Source: Alphaproteobacteria bacterium (lineage in GTDB: Bacteria > Pseudomonadota > Alphaproteobacteria > JAPYRI01). From it: a DNA stretch of 47,649 nt. The translations under genes and the position numbers were made by a program. The notes below the pieces were generated by a model. The model searched no databases. It was not told the origin of the DNA and worked only from the letters and a program-made list of their open reading frames with translations. Where the stretch lies: contig JAPYRI010000012.1 in assembly GCA_029941135.1 (NCBI GenBank), positions 1 to 47,649 of the forward strand, in the 5' to 3' direction. Position 1 is the first letter of the stretch. Each line of letters opens with the position of its first letter. Shown piece after piece: positions 24,173 through 33,312 of the stretch.

Positions 24173-25348
24173 TTATTCCGCCGCCATTTCCAAAATCTCC
24201 ATCACTTGATCCGGTCCGGTGATTTCGCGTGGATTGGTGCGCGTCCAAAAATCATGCATGGCGCCCTTGGCCAGTTGCTCAAATTTATCCCGCTCAATGC
24301 CCACTTCTTTTAAGGAACGCGGCATACCCAAACCGCGAATGAAATCGTCTACGGCATCTGCGGCCTCGTCGCCAGCCCGCCCTAATGCTTGCGCGATGCG
24401 TTTTTGCCGGTCGCCGTTGACACTTTTGTTATAGCGCATCACAGCCGGGGCCATCACACACGATGTGTGACCATGGGGGACATTGAACGAGCCCCCCATT
24501 ATGTGTCCGATGGCATGACTGGCGCCCATATCAACTCCCGCTACCAATGGCACGATCGACATCCACATGCCCATTTGGCACTTGAGGCGAGCATCCAGAT
24601 CGTCAGGTGCGTTCTTCACGCGGGGCAAGCCCTCGTTGATCAATTCAATCGCACCCAAAGCTAGCGTGTCACAATAAGCGTTGGATTTAAGCGAACCTAT
24701 GGTCTCAAGCGCGTGATCCAAGGCACGTACCCCAGTTGAAATCCACAGCCATTCCGGCGTATGGAGCGTGATAGCGGGATCAAATACCACCGCGCGGGGA
24801 ACCAACTCGGGATGGTCATACGCTTCTTTCATGTTCTTCACTGTGTCAGTGCAGCCACCCAGCGCATTGAACTCGCCCGCCGACATGGTGGTCGGAACGG
24901 CAATCTGATGGACGAAGCCGCCGTCAAATTCGGGTTTAAGGATGCTGCCATCCTTATTGACCCGCCAATGATAGGGCTCCAGTTGGTCGGGTTCCGTCAA
25001 ATTGTGGCGCAAAGCTATCGCCATCACTTTGGCGGCATCCGTCGCCGAACCGCCGCCGACCGTCACGATGAGGTCGGTATCCAATTCACGGGCCTTAGAG
25101 GCGGCATCGAGAACATCTGTGCGCGGCGTATGGGGCGCGATTTTATCGTGATACCCCGCGTACCGGTCTCCCAGTGCCTTACGTATCTTGTCAATCTCAT
25201 CGGTTTCACGATCTAAAGTACCGCTGACCACTAGAAAAACCCGCCTTGCATCCCGGCGTTCGGCTTCCTCGGCAACCGCCTGGGCAGCGGGCATGCCAAA
25301 AATAACCCGGTCAAGCGCGGTACAATTGATTATTCCTGTGGGCAGCAT
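24173..25348 (-). CDS. Iron-containing alcohol dehydrogenase / maleylacetate reductase-like
   Basis: A 391-residue group III dehydrogenase. VTVGGGSATDAAK (residues 96-107) binds NAD(P). Metal ligands are in TGVRALDHALE, ASHAIGH and NVPHGHTS, which supply the Asp and His set of the iron family. The family reduces aldehydes or maleylacetate, or oxidises alcohols. Ring-cleavage genes are absent, so maleylacetate is not favoured. The ATG follows TAGGAGAAATACCAC. An upstream minus-strand neighbour is lacking because two gene remnants on the plus strand occupy the next 450 bases. Confidence 0.92.
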   Translation of the reverse strand: MLPTGIINCTALDRVIFGMPAAQAVAEEAERRDARRVFLVVSGTLDRETDEIDKIRKALGDRYAGYHDKIAPHTPRTDVLDAASKARELDTDLIVTVGGGSATDAAKVMAIALRHNLTEPDQLEPYHWRVNKDGSILKPEFDGGFVHQIAVPTTMSAGEFNALGGCTDTVKNMKEAYDHPELVPRAVVFDPAITLHTPEWLWISTGVRALDHALETIGSLKSNAYCDTLALGAIELINEGLPRVKNAPDDLDARLKCQMGMWMSIVPLVAGVDMGASHAIGHIMGGSFNVPHGHTSCVMAPAVMRYNKSVNGDRQKRIAQALGRAGDEAADAVDDFIRGLGMPRSLKEVGIERDKFEQLAKGAMHDFWTRTNPREITGPDQVMEILEMAAE

Positions 25349-25469
25349 GTGGTATTTCTCCTAAAATACAAGGCATCCAGTTTACCCCTTGCCAAACGGC
25401 CCTAGGGTCCTCGATATGCTCTGTGCCGAGCTTAGGTTGAAATCGCGGCAAATCAAAGGGGGCAAAGAA

Positions 25470-25562
25470 TTGAAGAAATTTAACGTCGGCGATGTGTTGA
25501 TCACTCAAGTTGTCGAATGGGAAGGTACCTTCCCGAGCCCGGACAGTTTATTGAATGGCTAA
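25470..25562 (+). pseudogene. N-terminal fragment, possibly of an MBL-fold metallohydrolase
   Basis: From a TTG at 25470, preceded by GGGGGCAAAGAA, the frame gives KKFNVGDVLITQVVEWEG and then FPSPDSLLNG before TAA at 25560-25562. The first strand pattern (VGDVxITxVVE) is that of metallo-beta-lactamase-fold hydrolases, but only about 30 residues remain. The fragment ends exactly where GMC oxidoreductase sequence starts in another frame, so a deletion probably joined two genes. Confidence 0.4.
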
Positions 25563-25804
25563 CGTCGGAAGACAATACGTGGCCGCCCGATTTGCATGGC
25601 GGCAATCACCATATGGGCACCACTCGTATGGCCGACGACCCCAAAAAAGGGGTCGTAGATAAAAACTGTCGCGTCCATTCAGTCGGTAACCTTTACGTTG
25701 CGGGATCGTCGGTGTTTTCAACATGCAGCTATGTAAACCCAACGCTCACGATCGTCGCTATGTCGTTGCGGCTGGCCGATTACTTGAAACAGCGCTTCAT
25801 TTAG
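25550..25804 (+). pseudogene. C-terminal remnant of a GMC-family FAD oxidoreductase
   Basis: About 85 residues of the GMC C-terminus are preserved: NTWPPDLHGGNHHMGTTRMADDP includes the active-site His pair, and VDKNCRVHSVGNLYVAGSSVFSTCSYVNPTLTIVAMSLRLADYL is the closing FAD-binding segment. Intact enzymes have 500-600 residues and an N-terminal GxGxxG, all missing here. It overlaps the stop of the convergent acyl-CoA dehydrogenase by 4 bases. It would have oxidised an alcohol. Confidence 0.85.
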
Positions 25805-26982
25805 TAGGAGCGGGGCAATCCCAGTACGTGCTGGGCGATATAGGCAAGGATCAGGTTGGGTGAAATGGGTGCCGTTTTAAGCAGCCGCACTTCTCGCCAT
25901 TTACGCTCAATGTCGTATTCACGCGCAAAGGCAAACCCTCCAAACGTCTGAAAGCATGCCTCCGCCGCATTCCACCCAGCATCTGCCGCCATCAATTTGG
26001 CCATGTTGGCTTCGGGACCACACGGCAAGCCAGCGTCGAACAAAGCGGCCGCTTTGCGGATCATCAAATCGGCAGCTTCAGTTTCCGAATGCGCTTTGGC
26101 TATGGGGAATTGAATCCCCTGATTCTTGCCAATTGGCGCGCCAAAAACAACCCGTTCGTTGGCGTAGTCGACCGCCCGCCGGATGAAGTATTTAGCATCG
26201 CCCAAGCCTTCGGAGGCGACCAACGTGCGTTCTGCGTTCATGCCGTCCAAGATGTAGCGAAAACCTTTTCCCTCTTCGCCGATAAGGCTATCCGCAGGAA
26301 TGTGTAAATTATCAAAGAACAACTCGTTTGTGCTGTGATTAACCATGGTATCGATGGGCCTAATTTCGAGCCCATTGCCCACCGCGTCACGCAGGTCCAC
26401 AAGAAAAACCGAGATCCCGTGAGTCTTCTTCTCAACTTGGTCGGCGGGAGTAGTTCGCGCTAGCAATAGCATGAGATCTGACTGAAGCGCGCGACTGGTC
26501 CAAATTTTCTGGCCGTTTACCAAATAACCATTGCCGTCAGGCACGGCACGTGTTTTGAGTTGTGTGGTGTCGGTGCCGGTGGTCGGTTCACTTACCCCAA
26601 AGGCTTGTAAGCGCAATTTACCGGTCGCAATATCGGGCAAGTACTTTTCTTTTTGTGCGTCGCTGCCATGCCGCAATACTGTGCCCATGGTGTACATCTG
26701 AGCATGGCATGCCCCCGCGTTACAGCCGTTCTCGTGGATAGATTCAAGAATAACCCCGGCCGCCCGCAGGGGTAGCCCAGCGCCACCGTATTGTTCGGGG
26801 ATCAGCGCGGCTAGAAAACCGGATTCTGTCATGGCATTGACGAAATCTTGCGGGTACTCCCGCTTTGCGTCCAAATCTCTCCAATATTCTCCGGGAAAGC
26901 CTTCGCACAATTTCCGAACGGCGTCCCGCAGTTCCGGGTAATCTTCGCCTATGTCCATGGTTATGGTTGAGGCATCGGTCAT
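25801..26982 (-). CDS. Acyl-CoA dehydrogenase family protein
   Basis: A 393-residue FAD flavoprotein that introduces a trans-2 double bond into acyl-CoA. The FAD and substrate segments are LRLQAFGVSEPTTGTDTTQLKTRA, GYLVNGQKIWTSRALQSD, FDNLHIPADSLIGEEGKGF and NAERTLVASEGLGDAKYFIRRAVDY. The C-terminal FQTFGGFAFAREYDIERKWREVRLL is the FAD-contact helix. Chain length and the AEACFQTFGG motif are typical. It lies downstream of an enoyl-CoA hydratase and a CoA-transferase on the same strand, with 43 bases between it and the hydratase gene. Together they form a beta-oxidation-like operon; the acyl group is unknown. Confidence 0.93.
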   Translation of the reverse strand: MTDASTITMDIGEDYPELRDAVRKLCEGFPGEYWRDLDAKREYPQDFVNAMTESGFLAALIPEQYGGAGLPLRAAGVILESIHENGCNAGACHAQMYTMGTVLRHGSDAQKEKYLPDIATGKLRLQAFGVSEPTTGTDTTQLKTRAVPDGNGYLVNGQKIWTSRALQSDLMLLLARTTPADQVEKKTHGISVFLVDLRDAVGNGLEIRPIDTMVNHSTNELFFDNLHIPADSLIGEEGKGFRYILDGMNAERTLVASEGLGDAKYFIRRAVDYANERVVFGAPIGKNQGIQFPIAKAHSETEAADLMIRKAAALFDAGLPCGPEANMAKLMAADAGWNAAEACFQTFGGFAFAREYDIERKWREVRLLKTAPISPNLILAYIAQHVLGLPRSY

Positions 26983-27025
26983 ACTTGATCCTTCCTAGCG
27001 ACGTATACGGAATTCTGCCACACAC

Positions 27026-27823
27026 CTATTTACCTTTGAAGTTGGGTTTGCGTTTTTCATTAAATGCGCGCACACCCTCAAGGCGGTCTTCCGTCGGTAC
27101 CAATCGATTATAGGCTTCAAGCTCGTAGGCGTAGCCGGCTTTCAGGTCCAATTGGGTCGCCATGGCGATCGACTTCTTGGCTTGCCGCACGGCCAACGGT
27201 GCGTTCGCTGCAATACGGCGGGCGGTCGCCAGAGCTTCCTCCATCAAGGTGTCATCATCGCACAACTTATTGATCACACCCCATTCCAAAGCTTGCTCGG
27301 CCGTAAACGGCGCGCCGGTTAGAATGATCTCTTTCGCCCTGCGGACTCCAGCGGCACGGGGCAGATTTTGGGTTCCCATGGCACCGGGTAGGAGGCCTAG
27401 TGTTACTTCAGTTAGTGCAAATCGAGCCGAGCGAGCGGCATAGGCAAAATCGACCGCCACAGCAAACTCGCAACCACCGCCAAAGGCTGCGCCATTTACC
27501 GCTGCGATAATCGGAATAGGGCATTCCATCATCGCCCACACCGCTTGTTCGAACAAAGCATGTTGCTGCTGCCATTCTTCGTCAGTCATATTGTTGCGCT
27601 GCTTAAGATCCCCTCCAGCGCAAAATATCTTGTTTCCGGCGCCGGTCAGAATGATGCAGTTGACCCCCTGTTGATCAACGTAAAAACCGGACCACAAATC
27701 ACGCATATCTGCGCCCATTTGGGTGTTCATGGAATTCGCCGCGTGCGGCCTATTCATGGTTACGACCAAAACCCCATCGTCTTCCGTGAAATCGAGTTTC
27801 AGTGTTTCATAATCATTTTTCAT
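27026..27823 (-). CDS. Enoyl-CoA hydratase/isomerase family protein
   Basis: A 265-residue crotonase. FCAGGDL (about residues 67-73) and AAFGGGCE (112-119) form the oxyanion-hole pieces. Glu119 and Glu139 (ALTEVTLGLLPGAMGTQ) are spaced by 20 as are the two catalytic Glu of true enoyl-CoA hydratase, so hydratase activity is likely. The start MKNDYETLK is preferred over the upstream ATG at 27871, which adds 16 unlike residues. It follows the CoA-transferase by 25 bases and precedes the acyl-CoA dehydrogenase. Confidence 0.93.
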   Translation of the reverse strand: MKNDYETLKLDFTEDDGVLVVTMNRPHAANSMNTQMGADMRDLWSGFYVDQQGVNCIILTGAGNKIFCAGGDLKQRNNMTDEEWQQQHALFEQAVWAMMECPIPIIAAVNGAAFGGGCEFAVAVDFAYAARSARFALTEVTLGLLPGAMGTQNLPRAAGVRRAKEIILTGAPFTAEQALEWGVINKLCDDDTLMEEALATARRIAANAPLAVRQAKKSIAMATQLDLKAGYAYELEAYNRLVPTEDRLEGVRAFNEKRKPNFKGK

Positions 27824-27848
27824 GGCTTGCCTGTTACTTGAATTACAT

Positions 27849-28973
27849 TCAATCGTCTTGGGAGTTCTCATTTACGTTAGGCGCCAAATTACGCAGGGGT
27901 GGGCGGGCGCCATCGAAAGACAGGGGCAATCCCATCAATTTCATACCGGTGTCACCCGTGTCTTGGAGCATACCCACGGCTTTTGTTTGGGGATGATCCA
28001 AAACTTCATCAATACTCTGCGCTGGCGCATTGGGAATACCCTCCGCGTTCAATACTTTCTGCCAGTGCTGGCTGGTATTCTGCCCCAATGTTTTTTCAAT
28101 GAGGGCATTCATCTCCGCCCTGTAGGCGTCCCGCTGGGGGTTGGTGGCAAAACGTTCGTCCTGGACCCACTCTGGGTGTCCCAAAGCATTGGAAAATTGG
28201 GCGAACAAGCGGTCGTTGGAAGCGCCTATCATGAGAAAGCCGTCAGCACACGTGTAGCCTTGATAAGGCACGATACCGCGCACACCTGAGCCCAGTCGTT
28301 TTGGCAGTTTACCGGTCGCCTGAAAGTCCGCCGCATAAAAAGTCATCCACCCGAGGGCGGTTTCGAACAAAGAAGCGTCAACAATTCCGCCCCGATTGGT
28401 CAACGTACGCCGGAACAAGGCCGCCAGGATGCCGATCGCGCACCACATACCCGTGCCCATGTCGATGACTGAAATTCCCGCGCGCACTGGCGCCTGACCA
28501 TCCTCACCCATGACGCTCATCACACCACCAAAGGCTTGGACAATGGCGTCATAGCCCGGTTGGTCTTTCATCGGACCTTCAGCGCCAAATGCATGCAAAT
28601 TGCAATAAATCAAACGAGGATTACGGTCGAGGAGAGCTGCAGACCCCAGTCCCAGTCGCACTACCGCACCTGGACGCATGTTTTGCAGGACAACATCTCC
28701 GTTTTGCGTAATCCGCGTACGTAGAGCTTCCAATTCCGTAGGATTTTTTAGATCGTAAACCGAACGCCGTTTATCCCGGTTGATGGCGTGGAATATGGTC
28801 GCCGAATCATTCCAAAAAGGGGGACCCCAATTGCGCGCGTCATCGCCTTCCGGGCGTTCAACTTTAATCACATCCGCACCCAAGGCGGCCAAAATCCAGG
28901 TGCCATAAGGTCCGGCAATATTGCTTCCGAGTTCAAAAACCCGGACACTTGCAAGCGGCAAATTTTCTGCCAA
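27849..28973 (-). CDS. CaiB/BaiF family CoA-transferase
   Basis: A 374-residue family III CoA-transferase, which moves CoA between carboxylic acids through a glutamyl or aspartyl-CoA intermediate. The N-terminal VFELGSNIAGPYGTWILAALGADVIKVE, LICNLHAFGAEGPMKDQPGYDAIVQAFGG-type core and the catalytic Asp in SVIDMGTG (Asp171) are seen. The start is TTG with a strong GGGAGGG site. It is first in the operon with a hydratase and an acyl-CoA dehydrogenase, so it likely activates the acid these process. It is only moderately similar to the three tandem transferases at 34.5-38.2 kb. Confidence 0.92.
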   Translation of the reverse strand: MAENLPLASVRVFELGSNIAGPYGTWILAALGADVIKVERPEGDDARNWGPPFWNDSATIFHAINRDKRRSVYDLKNPTELEALRTRITQNGDVVLQNMRPGAVVRLGLGSAALLDRNPRLIYCNLHAFGAEGPMKDQPGYDAIVQAFGGVMSVMGEDGQAPVRAGISVIDMGTGMWCAIGILAALFRRTLTNRGGIVDASLFETALGWMTFYAADFQATGKLPKRLGSGVRGIVPYQGYTCADGFLMIGASNDRLFAQFSNALGHPEWVQDERFATNPQRDAYRAEMNALIEKTLGQNTSQHWQKVLNAEGIPNAPAQSIDEVLDHPQTKAVGMLQDTGDTGMKLMGLPLSFDGARPPLRNLAPNVNENSQDD

Positions 28974-29119
28974 AAAAACCCTCCCAGCGCCCTGATCCGC
29001 AGAGTTTGCAGCCTCCTAGAGCGGGCTGAAAGCTAGGCGCGGCGTCGCCCCCTGTCAACATCGGGACGATGTCTAGTTGACTGGGATATACTAAATCTGA
29101 AAACTAGGACGGGACACTG

Positions 29120-30127
29120 ATGACAGATAAGAAAATCAATACTGTTCGCCTACAGGAAATGTCTCGTGCGTACACCCGTTCCGCCGCCTTGTTTTCAGCC
29201 ATAGACTTGGATTTATTTAGTCATATTGCGAGAGGTGAGGATTCGGTACCCAAATTGGCGACAAAACTCGGCATAAGTCAGCTCAACGCCGAACGACTGA
29301 CAACAATGTGTGTTGCCTGCGAGCTGCTTACGCGCGACGGCGAACAGTTCGCGAACGCCCCAGATGTTGCCCGTTATTTGGTGAAAGACATGCCCGGATA
29401 TGCGGGACCTTGGATGCTGTTCACGCAACCCGACTGGGCAAAATGGGGCCATTTATCCGAACATCTTGCTGATCAATCACCACCAACTCAAATCGGCATG
29501 TATGAAAATTTTACAGTAGAAGACGCCCGCCGATACCACAAAGCCACTTATAGTATTGGCCTTGGCGCCGGTCGGCATTTTGTTCGGCAGGTAGACTTGT
29601 CATCTCGGCGAAAATTACTTGATCTGGGTGGAGGCTCAGGAGGATATTCAATTGCCGCTGCTCATTCTCTCCCGGATTTGACTGCCGTTGTGTTCGACTT
29701 ACCCCCCGTGACCATCATGGCCGAAGAATACATAACCGAGCATGGTCTTTCTGACCGGGTCAGCACACAAGCGGGTGACTTTACGCACGATCCATTTCCC
29801 CAAGACGTCGATGTGGTGGTTATGGCCAGCAATCTGCCCCAATATGGACCGGAGTTAATCGGACAAATTATACAGAAGGCGTTTCATGCCTTGGTGCCGG
29901 GCGGCGAAATGCATATGGTCGGAGAAATGCTGGATAACGATCGAAGCGGCCCCTTGGACGCTGCCATTTGGGGATTGGCGGAATCACTCTCGAACAGCAC
30001 GGGGCTCGCTCACAGCCGAGGTGATTGCGTTCGTTATTTCACCCAGGCTGGATTTACCGAGGTAATGGTGCACGAATTTATTCCCAGCATTCTTGCGCGG
30101 GTGAGCGGGACAAAACCAGCTATTTAG
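29120..30127 (+). CDS. SAM-dependent methyltransferase, O-methyltransferase type
   Basis: A 335-residue protein of the acetylserotonin/plant-COMT-like family. The N-terminal half is a winged-helix dimerisation domain (DSVPKLATKLGISQLNAERLTTMCVACELL, about 41-70). Motif I is LLDLGGGSGGYSI (about 166-178) and further SAM contacts are in VFDLPPV and AGDFTHDPFP. The ribosome site AGGAC precedes the ATG, and TATACT at 29087-29092 may be the -10 element. It is divergent from the CoA-transferase and converges on an SDR gene. Methyl acceptor unknown; hydroxyl groups of aromatics or secondary metabolites are usual. Confidence 0.88.
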   Translation: MTDKKINTVRLQEMSRAYTRSAALFSAIDLDLFSHIARGEDSVPKLATKLGISQLNAERLTTMCVACELLTRDGEQFANAPDVARYLVKDMPGYAGPWMLFTQPDWAKWGHLSEHLADQSPPTQIGMYENFTVEDARRYHKATYSIGLGAGRHFVRQVDLSSRRKLLDLGGGSGGYSIAAAHSLPDLTAVVFDLPPVTIMAEEYITEHGLSDRVSTQAGDFTHDPFPQDVDVVVMASNLPQYGPELIGQIIQKAFHALVPGGEMHMVGEMLDNDRSGPLDAAIWGLAESLSNSTGLAHSRGDCVRYFTQAGFTEVMVHEFIPSILARVSGTKPAI

Positions 30128-30141
30128 CAGGTCAGTCAAAG

Positions 30142-30912
30142 TCAGCCGAACCGGGCAGGCATGCGATTAGCCGCATCAAGCCGAATAACTTCGCCGTTCA
30201 GAAAATTATTTTCGACGATGTGACTTACTAGAGCTCCGAATTCTTCGGTCGGTCTTCCGGGCCGGCTGGGGAAGGGCGCTTCAGCGGCGAGACGATCTGC
30301 TATATCACGTGGAGACGTCCGAAAAAGTGGCGTTTCGAACGTGCCTGGTGCTATGGCCATCACCCGGATGCCATATTTTCCAAGGTCCCGCGCCATGGGC
30401 AAAGTCATACCAACGACCCCGGCCTTCGATGCTGCATAAGCGACGCCGCCGCCGGGTGAATCGTAAGCTGAAATGCTGGCGACATTGACAATGACACCGC
30501 GCTCGCCTTGTTCGTCTGGAGATAATTCCGCCATTTTCTGCGCCGCCATATTGCAGCACAAAAAAGTACCGGTAAGATTGACGGAGATTACATTTCGATA
30601 CATGTCGCTGGAATGGGAGTCGCCTTTGGTCAGCATTCTTTGATGTGGCCCGATCCCGGCGCAATTGACGAGAACACGCGGGACGCCCAGTTCGGCGGTG
30701 GCAATTTCTAATGCCCGCCGAATACTGTCCTCGTCTGAAACGTCGCACGCAACGCCGATACCACCGATATCCACAGCGGTCTCTTCGGCGAGGGTTTGAT
30801 TAATATCCAATAAGGCCACCTTTGCGCCCGCTTTAGATAACGCGCGCCCAACGCCGGCACCAAGACCGGAAGCTCCCCCGGTGATAATTGCCGTTACTCC
30901 TTCGATGTTCAT
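30142..30912 (-). CDS. SDR family oxidoreductase, 3-hydroxyacyl-CoA dehydrogenase type 2-like
   Basis: A 256-residue short-chain dehydrogenase. The cofactor loop is TGGASGLG (11-18), NCAGIG is the second motif (about 83-88) and the active site is Ser146/148, Tyr159 and Lys163 (YAASK). The Asp after the second strand (ALLDIN) favours NAD. VMAIAPGTFETPLF and the insert EQGERGVIVNVAS recall HSD10-type dehydrogenases. The ATG at 30912 has GGGAGGAGCAATAGG before it. It could oxidise the 3-hydroxyacyl-CoA made by the neighbouring hydratase; this is inferred from context only. Confidence 0.9.
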   Translation of the reverse strand: MNIEGVTAIITGGASGLGAGVGRALSKAGAKVALLDINQTLAEETAVDIGGIGVACDVSDEDSIRRALEIATAELGVPRVLVNCAGIGPHQRMLTKGDSHSSDMYRNVISVNLTGTFLCCNMAAQKMAELSPDEQGERGVIVNVASISAYDSPGGGVAYAASKAGVVGMTLPMARDLGKYGIRVMAIAPGTFETPLFRTSPRDIADRLAAEAPFPSRPGRPTEEFGALVSHIVENNFLNGEVIRLDAANRMPARFG

Positions 30913-31036
30913 CCTATTGCTCCTCCCGTCCACCGCCCACGAGTGACCGCCCTCGCTGTTGCAATTGATGCTATAGGAAATATTCGGATGGTCCCACCAA
31001 CGACTGATTGGTCGCGGCGATGATTGTTTTTAGGAG

Positions 31037-31453
31037 TTAATTGTCGGGAGTACGCTCTTCAAGACACTCCACAAGACGCTTGCGCAATGCCTCACGATTA
31101 ATGCGTTGAGAAACAAACGAGACTCCGCATATTTGTTCGGATTTATGCAACGCGTCTGCTTTTTTGGGATCCGCGAAAATCAAAATTGGTAGGTTGGTGT
31201 TGCGCATTTTTGGGTTAGCCCTCACCGATTGACAAAAGTCAATTTCAGCACCCAGAATTTCATTCGTCTCGGTAATAATCAAATCTGGAAAAGTGGCATC
31301 TACATCCATCAATGCATTAAGTGCTGCTTCTGCATTGGTCACCCATGTCACTTTTCGTATTCCTAACTCCAGCGAAAGCATGCGCAGACGAGCCCGGACA
31401 TACTGTCCGTCACCCACAATCTGCACACATAACGAAGAGAATGTAATTTTCAT
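31037..31453 (-). CDS. Stand-alone receiver-like protein with degenerate phospho-site
   Basis: A 138-residue protein with the alternating pattern of a response-regulator receiver domain: AEAALNALMDVDATFPDLIITETNEI and NTNLPILIFADPKKADAL. The phosphoacceptor position after PDLII holds Glu62 instead of Asp, the Thr/Ser after strand 4 is not conserved, and the strand-5 Lys is replaced (FVSQRI). It has no output domain. A Glu at this site mimics permanent phosphorylation, or the protein may simply bind a partner. It lies alone between the SDR genes; its operon and partner are unknown. Confidence 0.7.
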   Translation of the reverse strand: MKITFSSLCVQIVGDGQYVRARLRMLSLELGIRKVTWVTNAEAALNALMDVDATFPDLIITETNEILGAEIDFCQSVRANPKMRNTNLPILIFADPKKADALHKSEQICGVSFVSQRINREALRKRLVECLEERTPDN

Positions 31454-31681
31454 GTATCTGAACGGCCCCGCAAGCTGTCGGTAGAGTGCATCGTCGCTGA
31501 CAAGTAGAGTTTTACAGACTCTTCGTGTCGGTCCAGTTGACGGATCTGTAGTAATGATTAATCAAAAGTTAGCGACGCTTTTCAGCCATTGAAAACAAAG
31601 GCTTTTGAGGGTCACAAGCCTTGGCATGAGGGAGCGGTTTTCATACCATGCGGGCATATTGGATCGAGTTAGGGGAAATCT

Positions 31682-32518
31682 GTGGGAAAATTGAACAGTA
31701 AGGTAGCCATCGTCACCGGATCGGGGCGCGGCATTGGGCGCGTGATTGCCCTCAAGCTGGCGAACGAAGGAGCGCACGTGGTCGTGAACGACTTGGACGC
31801 TGATCCGACCGCCGAAGTTGTTGCCGAAATTAACGGCGGGGAGGGTCCGGAAGCTCTCGGCTTTCAGGGCGACGTAACCGATAAGAATTTTGGTGACGAC
31901 ATTGTCACGGCGGCGCTCGGCAAATATGGGCGTCTGGACATCATCGTCAACAACGCGGGCTACATTTGGAACACTTCGATCATAAATCACACGGACGAGC
32001 AGTGGGACGCGATGATGGACGTGCACGCGAAAGCACCGTTCCGTTTGTTACGTGCGGCCGGCGCCTACTTTCGGGCCGAGGCCAAGAAAGCCCAGGCCGA
32101 AGGCAAGGACGCCCCGTGTCGAAAAGTGGTCAACATATCGTCAGTCGCCGGCGTTTTTGGCGGTGCCACCCAATGCAGCTACTCCGCCGGCAAGGCAGCC
32201 GTTGTCGGTCTCACCAAGGCACTGTGCAAGGAATGGGGCGGTTACAACGTGACGGTGAACGCTGTCGCGTTCGGTCTCATTCAAACTCGCCTCACCCAAA
32301 CCTGGGACGATGGGGAGAAAAAGTCCATCGACGTCAAAGGCCGCGAGTTCAAAGTCGGGTTCCCCGAGGAGTCCCTCGAACACATCATTCAGAACACGCC
32401 GCTGCGACGGGCAGGCAGACCTGAAGACGCGGCGGGGGCGGTCTTGTTGTTTTGCCTGCCCGAAAGCGACTTTATCACCGGCGAAGTGTTGGTCGCCAGC
32501 GGCGGCATGACCTGGTAA
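31682..32518 (+). CDS. SDR family oxidoreductase (FabG-like, with insertion)
   Basis: A 278-residue short-chain dehydrogenase. VTGSGRGIGR is at 11-20, NNAGYI at 90-95, Ser153/154 in NISSVAG, and Tyr167 with Lys171 in YSAGK. An insertion of about 15 residues before the Ser strand (AEAKKAQAEGKDAPC) and EFKVGFPEESLEHIIQNTPL near the C-terminus are not standard for FabG and suggest specialisation. The start is GTG after GGGGAAATCT. It converges on the next SDR gene. Substrate unknown; ketone/alcohol pair of a CoA ester is likely. Confidence 0.9.
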   Translation: MGKLNSKVAIVTGSGRGIGRVIALKLANEGAHVVVNDLDADPTAEVVAEINGGEGPEALGFQGDVTDKNFGDDIVTAALGKYGRLDIIVNNAGYIWNTSIINHTDEQWDAMMDVHAKAPFRLLRAAGAYFRAEAKKAQAEGKDAPCRKVVNISSVAGVFGGATQCSYSAGKAAVVGLTKALCKEWGGYNVTVNAVAFGLIQTRLTQTWDDGEKKSIDVKGREFKVGFPEESLEHIIQNTPLRRAGRPEDAAGAVLLFCLPESDFITGEVLVASGGMTW

Positions 32519-32550
32519 GCGCGGATTACTGTTCCTTTGTAACGATGTAA

Positions 32551-33312
32551 CTAGACCGCCATGATACCACCATCCACCGGCATGGCGTGGCCAGTAACGA
32601 ACGAGGCAGCGTCCGAACACAACCACACGGCCGCCTCACCGATTTCTTCCGGCACGCCCAGACGGTGCACTGGCTGATACTTAATCATGCGCTGTTCCAT
32701 ATCCGGGCGTTCGTCGAACAGGGTTTGCACCATGGGGGTACGAACAACACCTGGGCAGACCGCGTTCACCCGTATGTTCTTGGTCGCGCACTCTATTGCA
32801 CCGGTTTTTGTCAGACCAACGACGCCATGTTTGGCCGCGCCATAAGCACCCAAATTGGGGGCCGCGATGAGGCCCGCGATGGATGCCGTATTAACGATCG
32901 CGCCGCCGCCCTGGGTGAGCATATGTTTGATTTGATACTTCATGCACAGCCACACGCCCTTCATATTGATTTGATAGAAGCGGTCGAAGTCTTCTTCCGT
33001 GCAATCGACAAGGCTCGCGGTCGGATCGCCAATGCCGGCATTATTGAAGGCGCAATCAAGGCTGCCATATGTTTCAACCGCCATTTTGACCATGGCTTCC
33101 ACTTGCCCTGCGTTGGACGTATCGCAGTGAACGTAAGTGGCATCGTCGCCATTACCTTTGATCATCTCAACGGTTTCAGCGCCGCCCGCGTCGTTCACGT
33201 CTGACACCACGACCCGCGCACCCTCGCGCGCAAATATTTGTGCGGCTGCGCGTCCAATTCCTGACGCCGACCCGGTGACCAGCGCGACTTTCCCCTCAAC
33301 AATGCCTGACAT
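32551..33312 (-). CDS. SDR family oxidoreductase
   Basis: A 253-residue classical short-chain dehydrogenase: VTGSASGIGR at 12-21, the Asp after strand 2 (VVVSDVN) that prefers NAD, NNAGIG at 90-95, Ser144, and Tyr157/Lys161 in YGAAK. The C-terminal GHAMPVDGG is the family end. The ATG has TAGGGGAGAAAAAAT before it. It closely follows the previous SDR tail to tail with a 32-base gap. These two and the SDR at 30.1 kb are not recent copies: their active-site loops differ. Confidence 0.92.
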   Translation of the reverse strand: MSGIVEGKVALVTGSASGIGRAAAQIFAREGARVVVSDVNDAGGAETVEMIKGNGDDATYVHCDTSNAGQVEAMVKMAVETYGSLDCAFNNAGIGDPTASLVDCTEEDFDRFYQINMKGVWLCMKYQIKHMLTQGGGAIVNTASIAGLIAAPNLGAYGAAKHGVVGLTKTGAIECATKNIRVNAVCPGVVRTPMVQTLFDERPDMEQRMIKYQPVHRLGVPEEIGEAAVWLCSDAASFVTGHAMPVDGGIMAV

